From NCBI RefSeq assembly GCF_002893765.1, contig NZ_CP025938.1, positions 992,001 through 1,056,000 of the forward strand: DNA of 64,000 nucleotides, given 5' to 3'. Both the position numbers and the translations under genes were made by a program. The notes under the pieces were generated by a model, which searched no databases, had not been told where the DNA came from, and saw only the letters and a program-made list of their open reading frames with translations. Positions within the stretch are counted from its first letter, which is position 1; the number at the start of each line of letters is the position of its first letter. Positions 18,031 through 26,431 of this stretch are shown one piece after another. The DNA is from Tamlana carrageenivorans. Lineage in GTDB: Bacteria; Bacteroidota; Bacteroidia; Flavobacteriales; Flavobacteriaceae.

Positions 18031-19008
18031 TTAGTGATTAGTGGGTTTATTAAAAAAATTAGCGCGCACGCCTTTTACTCCAGGAACCACCGAAAACAAG
18101 GAACCTGCGTGCGGATATTTTTGTATTTCCTCGGCAGTCATATCTACCGAAGCGGTTGTGATATATAGCACATCTAAGTTTTCACCTCCAAAAGCGCAGG
18201 AAGTGACATTATGAGCGGGCACTTCTATTTTTTGAATTGCTTTTCCTGTTTTAGGATTGAAGCGTATCACGCCATTACCATTCCACATTCCCACCCAAAG
18301 CATGTCTTCTTCATCGATGGTCATCCCATCGGGAAAACCAAAATCTACCGGAATTTCAACAACAACACGTTCGTTAGAAATCGCTTCGGTAGCATCGTCG
18401 TAATCATAAGCTTTAATTTGTGAAGTTGGCGTATCAATGTAATACATGGTTTTCTTGTTTGAAGTCCAAACAATACCATTAGAAATGGTTCTATTAGTCA
18501 ATTTTTTATCAAGTTCGCCACGACCATCTATACAATATAAATTAGCCTTTCCAGTCTCTTGATTTAAGTGCATAGACCCCACCCAAAAGCGTCCGGAAGG
18601 ATCACATTTCCCGTCGTTTAATCGGCTACCTATTAATTCATTTTCCATGTTAACAAACCTATTAGTGGTACCGGAATTTAAATTCAAACTGTAGACCCCG
18701 TCTTCTAGCGCTACTAAAACTTCTTTTTCAGATACTGGAACGACGGTTCCTATACGTGATTTGGTTTTAAAAACTGTATTCGTTTTCGTTTTTGGGTTGT
18801 AAATGTTCAAGGTCTTGTTTTCGATATCCACCCAATACAATTCTTGGGTTTTGTAATTCCAAAGCGCCCCTTCACCCAATTGCGCATGGATGTTATATAC
18901 CAAATCCGCTTTAAGGTTAATATCCAAATCCTTATTTTTTTCTGTATTACAACCAAAAACACAAAAACAAACCAACAAATACACGAGCGGCTTCAGAATG
19001 TTTAGCAT
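18031..19008 (-). CDS. SMP-30/gluconolactonase family lipoprotein
   Basis: 325 residues, with a lipobox VFGC at Cys20, so a lipid-anchored envelope protein. The body is a six-bladed propeller of the SMP-30/regucalcin type: LGEGALWNYKTQELYWVDIE carries the first metal-binding Glu, SRLNDGKCDPSGRFWVGSM the Asn/Asp, NGIVWTSNKKTMYYIDT the next, and FPDGMTIDEEDMLWVGMWNG the last Asp. The family hydrolyses sugar lactones with a divalent metal. Its start overlaps the stop of the upstream GH3 gene (TAATG), indicating translational coupling. Between two beta-glucosidases it may open an aldonolactone released from oxidised oligosaccharides; that role is inference. Confidence 0.85.
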   Translation of the reverse strand: MLNILKPLVYLLVCFCVFGCNTEKNKDLDINLKADLVYNIHAQLGEGALWNYKTQELYWVDIENKTLNIYNPKTKTNTVFKTKSRIGTVVPVSEKEVLVALEDGVYSLNLNSGTTNRFVNMENELIGSRLNDGKCDPSGRFWVGSMHLNQETGKANLYCIDGRGELDKKLTNRTISNGIVWTSNKKTMYYIDTPTSQIKAYDYDDATEAISNERVVVEIPVDFGFPDGMTIDEEDMLWVGMWNGNGVIRFNPKTGKAIQKIEVPAHNVTSCAFGGENLDVLYITTASVDMTAEEIQKYPHAGSLFSVVPGVKGVRANFFNKPTNH

Positions 19009-21221
19009 TACTTCACAGTGATTTTTAAAGTTTCCGAAATATCATTAGAAGCGTTCCCAACATAAACTTGGTAATCACCAGTTTCAATTTCCCAATCGGA
19101 TTGCTCTTCATTATAAAAAGCTAGTTTTTCAACAGGAATTTCTATAGTTACCGATTTGTTTTCACCTTTATCGAGGAACACCTTAGTAAAACCTTTCAAT
19201 TCTTTTAAAGCGCGGTCTACTTTCGAATCCGCTTTACCAACATACACTTGTACCACTTCGGCACCAGCCAAATCTCCTGTATTGTTAACTGCTGCATTTA
19301 TTTTAATAAGATCGTTTTTCGTGTAATTTTCCTTATCGGAAGATATATTTTCTAAAGTAAAATTGGTGTACGACAAGCCAAAACCAAAGGCGTAAAGCGG
19401 CTCGATATTTTTCGTGTCATGCCATCGGTACCCTACTAAAATATCTTCTTTGTAATGCTGAGTCATATCTACACCAGGATATGAGGTTTCTCCAAAGGCA
19501 TGTGCCGCATTATCCTCCAATTGCTTCGGAAAAGAAAACGGCAATTTCCCGGATGGGTTGACATCACCACTTACCACGTCAGCAATGGCATGGCCCGCCA
19601 TACTCCCCAAATACCAAGACTCTATCAAACCCTTCACTTGGCCTAACCAAGGCATGGCCACGGCATTTCCTGTTAACAGGATAAATCCAAGATTTTCATT
19701 CACATGACTGAGATCATTAATTAGGGCTTCTTGCCCAAAAGGCAAACCGTATTGTTGTCGGTCGTCCCCTTCACTATCTTGTAAATGGCTTTTATTTAGT
19801 CCGCCCACAAACAACACCACATCGGCCGTTTTTGCTATTTTGATGGCTTCCGCTTTAAGCGAATCTTGATTTAATTTTGGTGGATGAACCACATCATATT
19901 CAGAAACACCCGTTTCGTAACCCATCGAATGAAGCACTTTAGCTTTTTTGAACCGTGCTTTTAGCCCCTCCAAGGGTGAAATTTCAAATTGCGGTTTCAG
20001 CTCCGAAGATCCTCCACCAGCAGTCATGGAGCGTGTGGCATTTTCACCAATAACAGCTATGGTAAGTCCTGCTTTATCTTCTATAGGAAAGAAATTATTT
20101 TGGTTTTTAAGTAACACAATCCCTTCGGTTGCCACTTTACGAGCCACTTCGTGATGTTCCGGAGTGTTTAAACTTCCTAGAGGGCGATCATCTTTCATAT
20201 TGGTTCTAAACCGTAATCTTAAAACACGTTTTACTTTATCGTTTAAAACCGCTTCAGATATTTCACCACTTTTTAGTTTCTCTAAAAAAGGATTGGCCAG
20301 ATAATAATGCTGATAATGATTTTCAGTTGTGGTTCCCAAACCATCGGTGCCCGTTCCCATCTCAATATCCAGACCATTGTTTGCGGCTTCTAGTGTGCTG
20401 TGTGCAGAACTCCAATCGCTAATAACCACCCCATCAAATCCCCAATCGCGTTTCAATATTTTGTTGGTTAGCAATTCGTGATGCGTAGTGTATTGTCCTC
20501 TAAATTTATTGTAGGCACCCATTATGGCCCAAGAGTTCCCCTCTTGAACGGCCGCTTTAAAAGCGGGTAAATAGATTTCATAAAGCGCTCTGTCGCTCAC
20601 TTCTACATTCACGACATCGCGCCAATGTTCTTGGTTATTTAAAGCAAAATGCTTCACACAGGCGGCCACGCCATTTTTTTGCACCCCTTGAATATATGGT
20701 ACCACCATGGTCGATGCTAAAAAGGGATCTTCACCCAAATATTCAAAGTTCCTTCCGTTAAACGGCGTTCGGTAAATGTTTACTCCCGGACCTAATAAGA
20801 CATCTTTTTTGCGGTATCTGGCTTCTTCTCCTAAATTGAAACCAAATTCACCTGCCAAATCAGGGTTAAAAGTCGCTGCCAAACAAGTTAATGCAGGAAA
20901 AGCGGTGATGGAATCGTTTGTCCAACCGGCATAGTCCCAGGAATCCCAACTAATTTCGGCACGAACACCATGCGGACCATCAGACATCCAGATTTCTGGA
21001 ATCCCTAATCGGGCGACACCTTTAGTACTGAATTTCGATTGCGCATGACATAAATCGACCTTCTCTTCTAAGGTTAACAGTGGTAAAATACTATCGATTT
21101 TAGCTTCTATGTCTTGATTAGCGTTTGTTGTAGGACTCTCTTCTTTCTCTTTTGTGTTATTACAGGAAGCTAGGAGCAGCACAATTCCTAATATCAAGAG
21201 GCATGGAAATTTCTTTTTCAT
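19008..21221 (-). CDS. Glycoside hydrolase family 3 lipoprotein (beta-glucosidase-like)
   Basis: 737 residues from the ATG at 21221, chosen because the signal sequence MKKKFPCLLILGIVLLLASC then begins at residue 1 and places the lipobox Cys at 20. A longer in-frame start at 21260 would bury it. The GH3 barrel shows MSDGPHGVRAE (about 79-89), GPGVNIYRTPFNGRNFEYLGEDP (in parts, about 144-165), KHFALNNQE (190-198) and nucleophile Asp269 in DGVVISDWSS. The alpha/beta sandwich and a C-terminal Fn3 domain follow. It differs clearly from the second GH3 protein, so the pair probably splits two linkages or two cell compartments. First gene of its operon. Confidence 0.92.
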   Translation of the reverse strand: MKKKFPCLLILGIVLLLASCNNTKEKEESPTTNANQDIEAKIDSILPLLTLEEKVDLCHAQSKFSTKGVARLGIPEIWMSDGPHGVRAEISWDSWDYAGWTNDSITAFPALTCLAATFNPDLAGEFGFNLGEEARYRKKDVLLGPGVNIYRTPFNGRNFEYLGEDPFLASTMVVPYIQGVQKNGVAACVKHFALNNQEHWRDVVNVEVSDRALYEIYLPAFKAAVQEGNSWAIMGAYNKFRGQYTTHHELLTNKILKRDWGFDGVVISDWSSAHSTLEAANNGLDIEMGTGTDGLGTTTENHYQHYYLANPFLEKLKSGEISEAVLNDKVKRVLRLRFRTNMKDDRPLGSLNTPEHHEVARKVATEGIVLLKNQNNFFPIEDKAGLTIAVIGENATRSMTAGGGSSELKPQFEISPLEGLKARFKKAKVLHSMGYETGVSEYDVVHPPKLNQDSLKAEAIKIAKTADVVLFVGGLNKSHLQDSEGDDRQQYGLPFGQEALINDLSHVNENLGFILLTGNAVAMPWLGQVKGLIESWYLGSMAGHAIADVVSGDVNPSGKLPFSFPKQLEDNAAHAFGETSYPGVDMTQHYKEDILVGYRWHDTKNIEPLYAFGFGLSYTNFTLENISSDKENYTKNDLIKINAAVNNTGDLAGAEVVQVYVGKADSKVDRALKELKGFTKVFLDKGENKSVTIEIPVEKLAFYNEEQSDWEIETGDYQVYVGNASNDISETLKITVK

Positions 21222-21331
21222 AAAATAGTTAAACTTTTTAAGCCAAAATGCAGAACGCAATTTTTGAGTTGGTTTGAGAAAATAAAACTATCTAGAAATA
21301 GAAAATATCTTTAAAACAAATACAGCACCTT

Positions 21332-21422
21332 GTAAAACATTTGTTGCAAATGCCAGTTTTACTAGACTAGGAAAGGCTTTCGCTAAGTGTGAATAACAAT
21401 TATGTGGAGAAAATCTGTTGCA
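21332..21422 (-). promoter_or_regulatory. Operator-like region upstream of the GH3 operon
   Basis: Read on the minus strand, CTAGTAAAACTG (21354-21365) is followed by the dyad CATTTG-n3-CAAATG (21338-21352) and by TGCAACAAATGTTTTAC (21332-21348). A second TGCAACA lies at 21416-21422. The outer GTAAAAC/GTTTTAC arms make the first site a large inverted repeat. All elements match those before susC and the regulator. The site lies 111-201 bases before the operon's first start codon. Its role as HTCS target is inferred. Confidence 0.45.
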
Positions 21423-21576
21423 TGCCCCAAATTTGCAGCATGAATTTATTGAAGTTTGGAAGGGATTATAAGGTTGATTTTTTTGTGATTCAGATTTAAT
21501 TCCAAAAAATTAAGAAGCCGATCAACTCAATAATTAAAATGTAAAATCCAAAGTTGAATGCATTAAAAGCAAAAAA

Positions 21577-21712
21577 AAGAGGCTGAATTAAAAGTTGAAA
21601 CAATCCTCATACTCTGCTCGGCACAGAACCTCATAACATTGAAGTTCCATGGTTATGAGGATCTGAAATAAATTCAGATTGACGTAAATCGACTTTTAAT
21701 GCAACCTCTTTA
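21577..21712 (-). terminator. Large branched inverted repeat; probable terminator of the downstream-facing lipoprotein gene
   Basis: The outer arms AAGAGG...ATTAAAAGT-TGA (21577-21597) and TCGACTTTTAAT...CCTCTT (21690-21712) pair imperfectly over about 20 bases. They enclose a perfect 9-bp hairpin CCTCATAAC/GTTATGAGG (21629-21660) and a 7-bp hairpin ATCTGAA/TTCAGAT (21661-21679). On the minus strand it ends in a run of eight T, so it can terminate the lipoprotein gene ending at 21745. Its size and branching exceed what a terminator needs, so a small mobile repeat or structured RNA is an alternative. Confidence 0.55.
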
Positions 21713-21744
21713 TACATTAATTAAACTGAGGTAGGCTTTTGTAT

Positions 21745-22365
21745 CTATTCCACTGTTAGAGTTAACGCCTCATAGGAATCAGCCTCAATACCAATCAGGC
21801 CGTGTTTAACTTCACCAGACTTAATAACGGTTCCGTATAAATTGTAATCTAACATTTGGGTTTTAAACTTTTTATTAGCGTTTCCAGCAGCAATCATGTT
21901 ACCACCAGCAATTCCAGGACCTAAAATAAGACCTATAGGGAAAGAATTGGTTGTTTCTTGTCCGCCATAACCATTGGTCTCATACGTATAAAGATTTATT
22001 GGCGATAACAATAAATACCATAAATAAGAAGCAGGGCTTTGCTTGAGTGTTTTATAAACTTTATCGTTATCTAAAACGTAAAGTTCTTGTCCGTTAACAT
22101 AGCCTAACTTAACATCTCTACCGAAAATAATATCTTCATTGGAGTTGTTGGTTATTCTAACGGCAACAAGTTTTACACCTCTTTTTACTTCTTTTTTAGC
22201 ATATTTTTTATCCAGTAAATCATATTTATACTCTAAAATAATGTCTGATTGCTCATTTTTAGAAATATAGTTAAGGGATTTTAACTGAATGTCCTTGTAT
22301 CCCGAAGCACAATTGGTTAGCATGGATACAACAAAAACCATGAAGGTCATTTTAATAATTCTCAT
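21745..22365 (-). CDS. Lipoprotein of unknown function
   Basis: 206 residues. A signal sequence ends in the lipobox LTNC at Cys19. The mature part has a predicted beta-rich region with RGVKLVAVRITNNSNEDIIFGRDVKLG (in parts, about 62-88), resembling a domain that conveys conserved accessory or surface roles, and a hydrophobic Gly-rich segment around 140-165 (FPIGLILGPGIAGGNMIAAG) that could insert in or lie along a membrane. I do not recognise the family. It is a single gene between tRNA-Leu and the branched repeat. Confidence 0.7.
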   Translation of the reverse strand: MRIIKMTFMVFVVSMLTNCASGYKDIQLKSLNYISKNEQSDIILEYKYDLLDKKYAKKEVKRGVKLVAVRITNNSNEDIIFGRDVKLGYVNGQELYVLDNDKVYKTLKQSPASYLWYLLLSPINLYTYETNGYGGQETTNSFPIGLILGPGIAGGNMIAAGNANKKFKTQMLDYNLYGTVIKSGEVKHGLIGIEADSYEALTLTVE

Positions 22366-22462
22366 TATGGTAAGTTAAATTGGTTAATCTTATTGATGCG
22401 CTATACCAAATAGTAAGGCACAAAAAAAACCGTAACAACAAAGGCTATTACGGTTAAAATTG

Positions 22463-22542
22463 TACTCAAGGCGGGAATCGAACCCGCACTCCGAAGAATC
22501 GGATTTTGAATCCGACGTGTCTACCAATTCCACCACTTGAGC
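22463..22542 (-). tRNA. tRNA-Leu, anticodon CAA
   Basis: 80 bases. The acceptor stem GCTCAAG pairs with CTTGAGT (one G-U pair). The D-arm contains GGTGGAATTGGTAGACAC. The anticodon stem CGGA/TCCG holds the 7-base loop TTCAAAA, giving anticodon CAA (reads UUG). A long class II variable arm (TTCTTCGGAG region) and the T-arm GCGGGTTCGATTCCCGC follow. The 3' CCA is not encoded. The open frame spanning this region is not a gene. Confidence 0.95.
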
Positions 22543-22626
22543 AAATGGACTGCAAAAATATATATTTTTTCCATAATTAATCATAAAAATACCGTTCAAT
22601 ATGCTTTTTAGGTAAAAATAAATCCA

Positions 22627-22634
22627 TAAATTTG
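22627..22634 (+). promoter_or_regulatory. Promoter -7 box of prs
   Basis: TAAATTTG matches the TAnnTTTG consensus exactly, 53 bases before the prs ATG. No perfect -33 TTG is visible at the expected distance, though the region is T-rich. Confidence 0.5.
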
Positions 22635-22687
22635 CACCTCGTTAAAAAACAGGTAGCGTTTAAACACTCTAAAACAACAAGTTAACT

Positions 22688-23629
22688 ATGCCAATTGTAA
22701 TCACAGAAGCAAAAATTTTTGCATGTACCCAAAGTAAAGCTTTAGGAGAAAACATTGCTAAAGCCTTTGGAGCAGAATTAGGAAATGTTATAACGTCTAC
22801 TTATAGCGATGGTGAGTTTCAACCGTCATACGAAGAGTCTATTCGTGGCACAAGGATTTTCATTATTGGTTCTACCAATCCTGGTGCCGAAAACTTAATG
22901 GAAATGTTATTAATGATTGACGCTGCAAAACGCGCATCGGCAAGACACATTACCGCTGTTTTACCTTATTTCGGTTGGGCAAGACAGGATAGAAAAGACA
23001 AACCTCGTGTTCCAATTGCAGCTAAATTAGTGGCTAAAATGTTGGAAGCTGCAGGAGCTACACGTATTATTACCATGGATTTACACGCCGATCAAATTCA
23101 AGGGTTCTTCGAAAAACCGGTAGACCACTTATTTGCATCGACTATTTTTTTACCATACTTACAAGAATTAAATTTACCAAACCTAACTATTGCTTCTCCA
23201 GATATGGGAGGCTCTAAACGTGCTTATGCATACTCTAAAGCTTTATCGAGCGATGTGGTTATTTGCTACAAGCAACGTGCTAAAGCTAATGTGATTTCTC
23301 ACATGGAGCTTATTGGTGATGTTACTGGTAAAAATGTTGTTTTAGTAGATGATATGGTAGATACCGCTGGAACTTTAACTAAAGCAGCCGATTTAATGAT
23401 GGAGCGTGGTGCATTAAGCGTTAGAGCTATTTGTACGCACCCTATTTTATCGGGTCCAGCTTACGATAATATTAACAACTCAAAATTAGAAGAATTAATA
23501 GTAACCGATTCTATTCCTGTAAAGCCTTTAAGCGACAAGATTAGAGTTTTAAGCTGTGCTAATTTATTTGCTCAGGTTATGGAAAAGGTTCACAACAACC
23601 AATCTATCAGTTCAAATTTTGTAATGTAA
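22688..23629 (+). CDS. prs: Ribose-phosphate pyrophosphokinase (PRPP synthase)
   Basis: 313 residues, the normal length. It makes PRPP from ribose 5-phosphate and ATP for nucleotides, NAD, histidine and tryptophan. Visible motifs: GELGNVITSTYSDGE-like N-terminal segment, PYFGWARQDRK (ATP/flexible loop), MDLHADQIQGFF (about 130-141), and the PRPP-binding loop VVLVDDMVDTAGTLTKA (about 217-233). It is followed 65 bases later by rplY and then pth, a gene order I recall as common in Flavobacteria. Confidence 0.97.
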   Translation: MPIVITEAKIFACTQSKALGENIAKAFGAELGNVITSTYSDGEFQPSYEESIRGTRIFIIGSTNPGAENLMEMLLMIDAAKRASARHITAVLPYFGWARQDRKDKPRVPIAAKLVAKMLEAAGATRIITMDLHADQIQGFFEKPVDHLFASTIFLPYLQELNLPNLTIASPDMGGSKRAYAYSKALSSDVVICYKQRAKANVISHMELIGDVTGKNVVLVDDMVDTAGTLTKAADLMMERGALSVRAICTHPILSGPAYDNINNSKLEELIVTDSIPVKPLSDKIRVLSCANLFAQVMEKVHNNQSISSNFVM

Positions 23630-23694
23630 AGGTTCTATCACCACAAAGAGACCAGAACCCCAAAAAAGAATTTTTTAATTAATATATATAACAA

Positions 23695-24318
23695 ATGAAA
23701 TCAATTACAATCGACGGATCTCAAAGAGAAAGCGTAGGCAAAAAAGCAACAAAAGCCTTACGTAATGCTGGTCAGGTTCCTTGCGTATTATACGGAGGAG
23801 ATAAACCAGTGCATTTCTCTGCACCAGAATTAGCTTTCTCTAAACTTGTATACACGCCTAATGCGCATACAGTTGTGATTAATTTAGACAACGGTGAAAC
23901 TTTAAACGCTGTTTTACAAGACATTCAATTTCACCCTGTAACAGACAGAATTTTACACATCGATTTCTACCAATTATTTGAAGATAAAGAAATCGCGCTT
24001 AACATTCCTGTACAATTAGTAGGTAACTCTAGAGGTGTTAAAAACGGTGGTGTTTTAAGAAGAAACAACCGTAAATTACGTATTAAAGCACTTCCTGCTA
24101 ACTTACCAGATTTTATCGAAATCGATATTACACCACTTAAAATTGGTGATAAAGTATCTGTAAGTGATCTATTAAACGATGATTACACATTCTTACATAC
24201 TAACAACACTGTAGTTTGTCAAGTTAGAACATCTAGAACTGCTGTTGCAGATGTTGATGATGAGAATGAAGATGTTGAAGAAGGTGCTGAAGCAGCTGCT
24301 GAAGCAACTCAAGAATAA
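23695..24318 (+). CDS. rplY: 50S ribosomal protein L25, long (TL5/Ctc) form
   Basis: 207 residues. The N-terminal L25 domain (about 1-92; MKSITIDGSQRESVGKKATK, QVPCVLYGG, LQDIQFHPVTDRILHIDFYQ) binds 5S rRNA. The C-terminal beta domain (about 95-185) is that of the TL5/Ctc subgroup (IPVQLVGNSRGVKNGGVL). The last 20 residues are very acidic (ENEDVEEGAEAAAEATQE), as often seen in this phylum. A terminator follows directly. Confidence 0.95.
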   Translation: MKSITIDGSQRESVGKKATKALRNAGQVPCVLYGGDKPVHFSAPELAFSKLVYTPNAHTVVINLDNGETLNAVLQDIQFHPVTDRILHIDFYQLFEDKEIALNIPVQLVGNSRGVKNGGVLRRNNRKLRIKALPANLPDFIEIDITPLKIGDKVSVSDLLNDDYTFLHTNNTVVCQVRTSRTAVADVDDENEDVEEGAEAAAEATQE

Positions 24319-24340
24319 ATTTTATTCTATAACTTATTTA

Positions 24341-24372
24341 AAAGCATTCTGATACATCAGGATGCTTTTTTT
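24341..24372 (+). terminator. Intrinsic terminator after rplY
   Basis: AAGCAT-T-CTGA pairs with TCAG-G-ATGCTT around a four-base loop, followed by a T-run. It lies 22 bases past the rplY stop and 20 bases before the pth start. Confidence 0.85.
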
Positions 24373-24392
24373 ATTTTTACATAAAAACGTTT

Positions 24393-25019
24393 ATGTGGCC
24401 GTTTTTAAAATACTTTATTAAGAATAACACCCTTATAGAAGAAACAGATCCCATGAAAAAATTTTTAATCGTTGGTTTAGGAAACATAGGTGATAAATAC
24501 GAAAATACACGCCATAATATTGGCTTTAAAATTTTAGATTTCTTTGCTGATAAAGAAGCTTTAACTTTTGAAACTCAAAAACTAGGCGATATCTGCACGT
24601 ATAAGCTAAAAGGAAGAACCTTTATTTTTCTGAAACCTAATACCTACATGAATTTAAGCGGAAAAGCCATTTTATACTGGCTCACAAAAGAAAAAATTCC
24701 CTTAGAAAACCTTTTAGTGATTACAGACGATTTAAACCTACCCTTTGGTAGCATTCGTGTAAAAACTAAGGGCAGTGATGGTGGACACAACGGATTAAAA
24801 GATACTCAGGACAAGTTAAACACCACAAAATACAACCGCTTCCGATTTGGTATAAGCGATACTTTTTCTAAAGGGAGTCAAGTTGATTATGTTCTTGGCG
24901 AATGGACACCTGAAGAAAGTAACCAATTGAAAGAACGTTTAGAAAAGTCTGTAGAACTTATTAAATCTTTCGGATTAGCAGGTATTAATAATACTATGAA
25001 TAGTTTTAACGGGAAATAA
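24393..25019 (+). CDS. pth: Peptidyl-tRNA hydrolase
   Basis: 208 residues with the 20-residue N-terminal extension usual in Flavobacteria (MWPFLKYFIKNN... then MKKFLIVGLGNIG). Catalytic His is in NTRHNIGF (about 42). Other conserved segments are FLKPNTYMNLSG (about 82-93), TDDLNLPFG and GSDGGHNGLKD (about 127-137). It frees peptides from tRNA released during aborted translation. The region beyond its stop is disturbed: the 3' tail of an HNH gene cut off by an IS256 element begins within 15 bases. Confidence 0.95.
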   Translation: MWPFLKYFIKNNTLIEETDPMKKFLIVGLGNIGDKYENTRHNIGFKILDFFADKEALTFETQKLGDICTYKLKGRTFIFLKPNTYMNLSGKAILYWLTKEKIPLENLLVITDDLNLPFGSIRVKTKGSDGGHNGLKDTQDKLNTTKYNRFRFGISDTFSKGSQVDYVLGEWTPEESNQLKERLEKSVELIKSFGLAGINNTMNSFNGK

Positions 25020-25033
25020 ACCTTTAAAAGGTA

Positions 25034-25143
25034 TTATTTCAATTTAGGAGGGTTGTCAATCGCCTCTCTTACAACAGGGGCTACTGACAGCTTAATGATT
25101 CCTTTGTTTTTACAGTAATTGGTATTCAACCAATCTTCCAATA
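25034..25143 (-). pseudogene. Detached 3' end of the HNH endonuclease gene
   Basis: Read on the minus strand this encodes the native C-terminus of the HNH protein, LLEDWLNTNYCKNKGIIKLSV continuing with APVVREAIDNPPKLK and a stop (TAA at 25034-25036). The first 61 bases are also present beside the main part of the gene at 26633-26693. The IS256-family element separates the two pieces. Joining them restores a protein of about 107 residues. Confidence 0.85.
25083..25143. repeat. 61-bp direct repeat, left copy
   Basis: Identical to 26633-26693 and directly abutting the left end of the IS256-family element. The repeated sequence is part of the HNH gene. It is far longer than the 8-9 bp target duplication normal for this IS family. 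Confidence 0.9.
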
Positions 25144-25237
25144 GGGACTGTAAACTATTTTGTGTTTTTGCTGTTAGTTAGTTTAAAAATGATTTTGAAA
25201 TTCATAGGCAAAAAATTTACTTTTAAATTTTTATTTT

Positions 25238-26431
25238 ATGAACTCAGACTTAGAAAAACAATTAGACGCCTTGATCGGCAAAATCAGCAACAAGGAGGAC
25301 TTTGACCAGGTCAAGGAACAGTTGCTTAAACGTGGTATTGAATCACTTTTAAAAGCAGAAATGACTGCCCACTTAGGGTTTCAAAAAGGAGGTTCTGTAA
25401 TTGAGAACAACCAGCGCAATGGTTTCTCAGAGAAAACTATCAAGACTCATAACGGCGAACAACGCATCAAAATCCCCAGAGATCGTCAAGCGAGCTTTGA
25501 GCCTGTTATTGTCCCCAAACATCAATCGATTAGTCAAGAATTAGAAGATTGTATTCAACTGCTTTACGCCAAAGGTATGAGCAATAGCGATATTATTGAT
25601 TTTATTGAAAGTACCTATGGAGTGCAGTATTCCACATCACAGGTATCCATTATCACCAATCAATTATTGGAAGACATCAAACAATGGCAGAATAGACCTT
25701 TAGAAGACGTATATCCCATTGTCTGGATAGATGCTATTCATTATAAAATACGTCAAGAAGGCAAGGTAATATCTAAAGCCTGTATGATAGTTTTAGGGGT
25801 GAATACCGAAGGGCAACAAGATATTTTGAGCATGAGTATTGTGGAGACAGAAAAGGCAGCTGCTTGGATGTCCATTTTAGACGATCTGCGCTCTAGAGGC
25901 GTAAAAGATATCTTCTTTCTGTGTTCGGATAACCTCTCTGGATTAGATAAAGCTGTAGAAGCTATTTTTCCAGGTAGTATACGTCAAATATGTATCGTAC
26001 ATCAAATTAGAAACTCTTTAAAATATGTGAGCTATAAGGACCGTAAATCAATAATGGTCGATATTAAAGCTATTTATCAAGCCGATAATGAGAAATTCGC
26101 TTTAGAGGCTTTCGAAGTCTTTAAACAAAATTGGGAAGATAAATACCTCTCTGCCGTACAGTCTTGGGAAAACAATTGGGATAATTTGACCGCGTTTTTA
26201 AACTACCCAAAAGAGATTAGAAAACTTATATATACTACCAATATCATTGAGAGTTTTAATGCCAGTTTAAGAAAATATACACGCAACAAAAAAGTCTTTC
26301 CTCATGATGATGCAGCACTGAAATCCATATATTTAGCAGCTCAAAGCATCAGCAAAAAATGGAAGAAAACACGATTTAAATGGGGCCAAATTTACAATCA
26401 ATTGTATATTTGTTTTCCAAACAGGTTATAA
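25238..26431 (+). CDS. IS256 family transposase
   Basis: 397 residues, full length for the family. The N-terminal part includes AEMTAHLGF and a recognition region (LYAKGMSNSDIIDFIESTYG). The catalytic acidic residues are Asp in VWIDAIHYK (about 168), Asp in CSDNLSGLDKA (about 229) and Glu in TTNIIESFNASLR (about 340). C-terminal KKWKKTRFKWGQIYNQL is the usual end of this family in Bacteroidota. No frameshift is seen. The last 23 codons are repeated out of context in the tandem duplication downstream. Confidence 0.95.
   Translation: MNSDLEKQLDALIGKISNKEDFDQVKEQLLKRGIESLLKAEMTAHLGFQKGGSVIENNQRNGFSEKTIKTHNGEQRIKIPRDRQASFEPVIVPKHQSISQELEDCIQLLYAKGMSNSDIIDFIESTYGVQYSTSQVSIITNQLLEDIKQWQNRPLEDVYPIVWIDAIHYKIRQEGKVISKACMIVLGVNTEGQQDILSMSIVETEKAAAWMSILDDLRSRGVKDIFFLCSDNLSGLDKAVEAIFPGSIRQICIVHQIRNSLKYVSYKDRKSIMVDIKAIYQADNEKFALEAFEVFKQNWEDKYLSAVQSWENNWDNLTAFLNYPKEIRKLIYTTNIIESFNASLRKYTRNKKVFPHDDAALKSIYLAAQSISKKWKKTRFKWGQIYNQLYICFPNRL

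Noticed and set aside
22390..22599. A 69-residue minus-strand open frame across the tRNA
   Set aside because: It is entirely explained by the tRNA-Leu gene; it has no separate signal and no plausible protein features.
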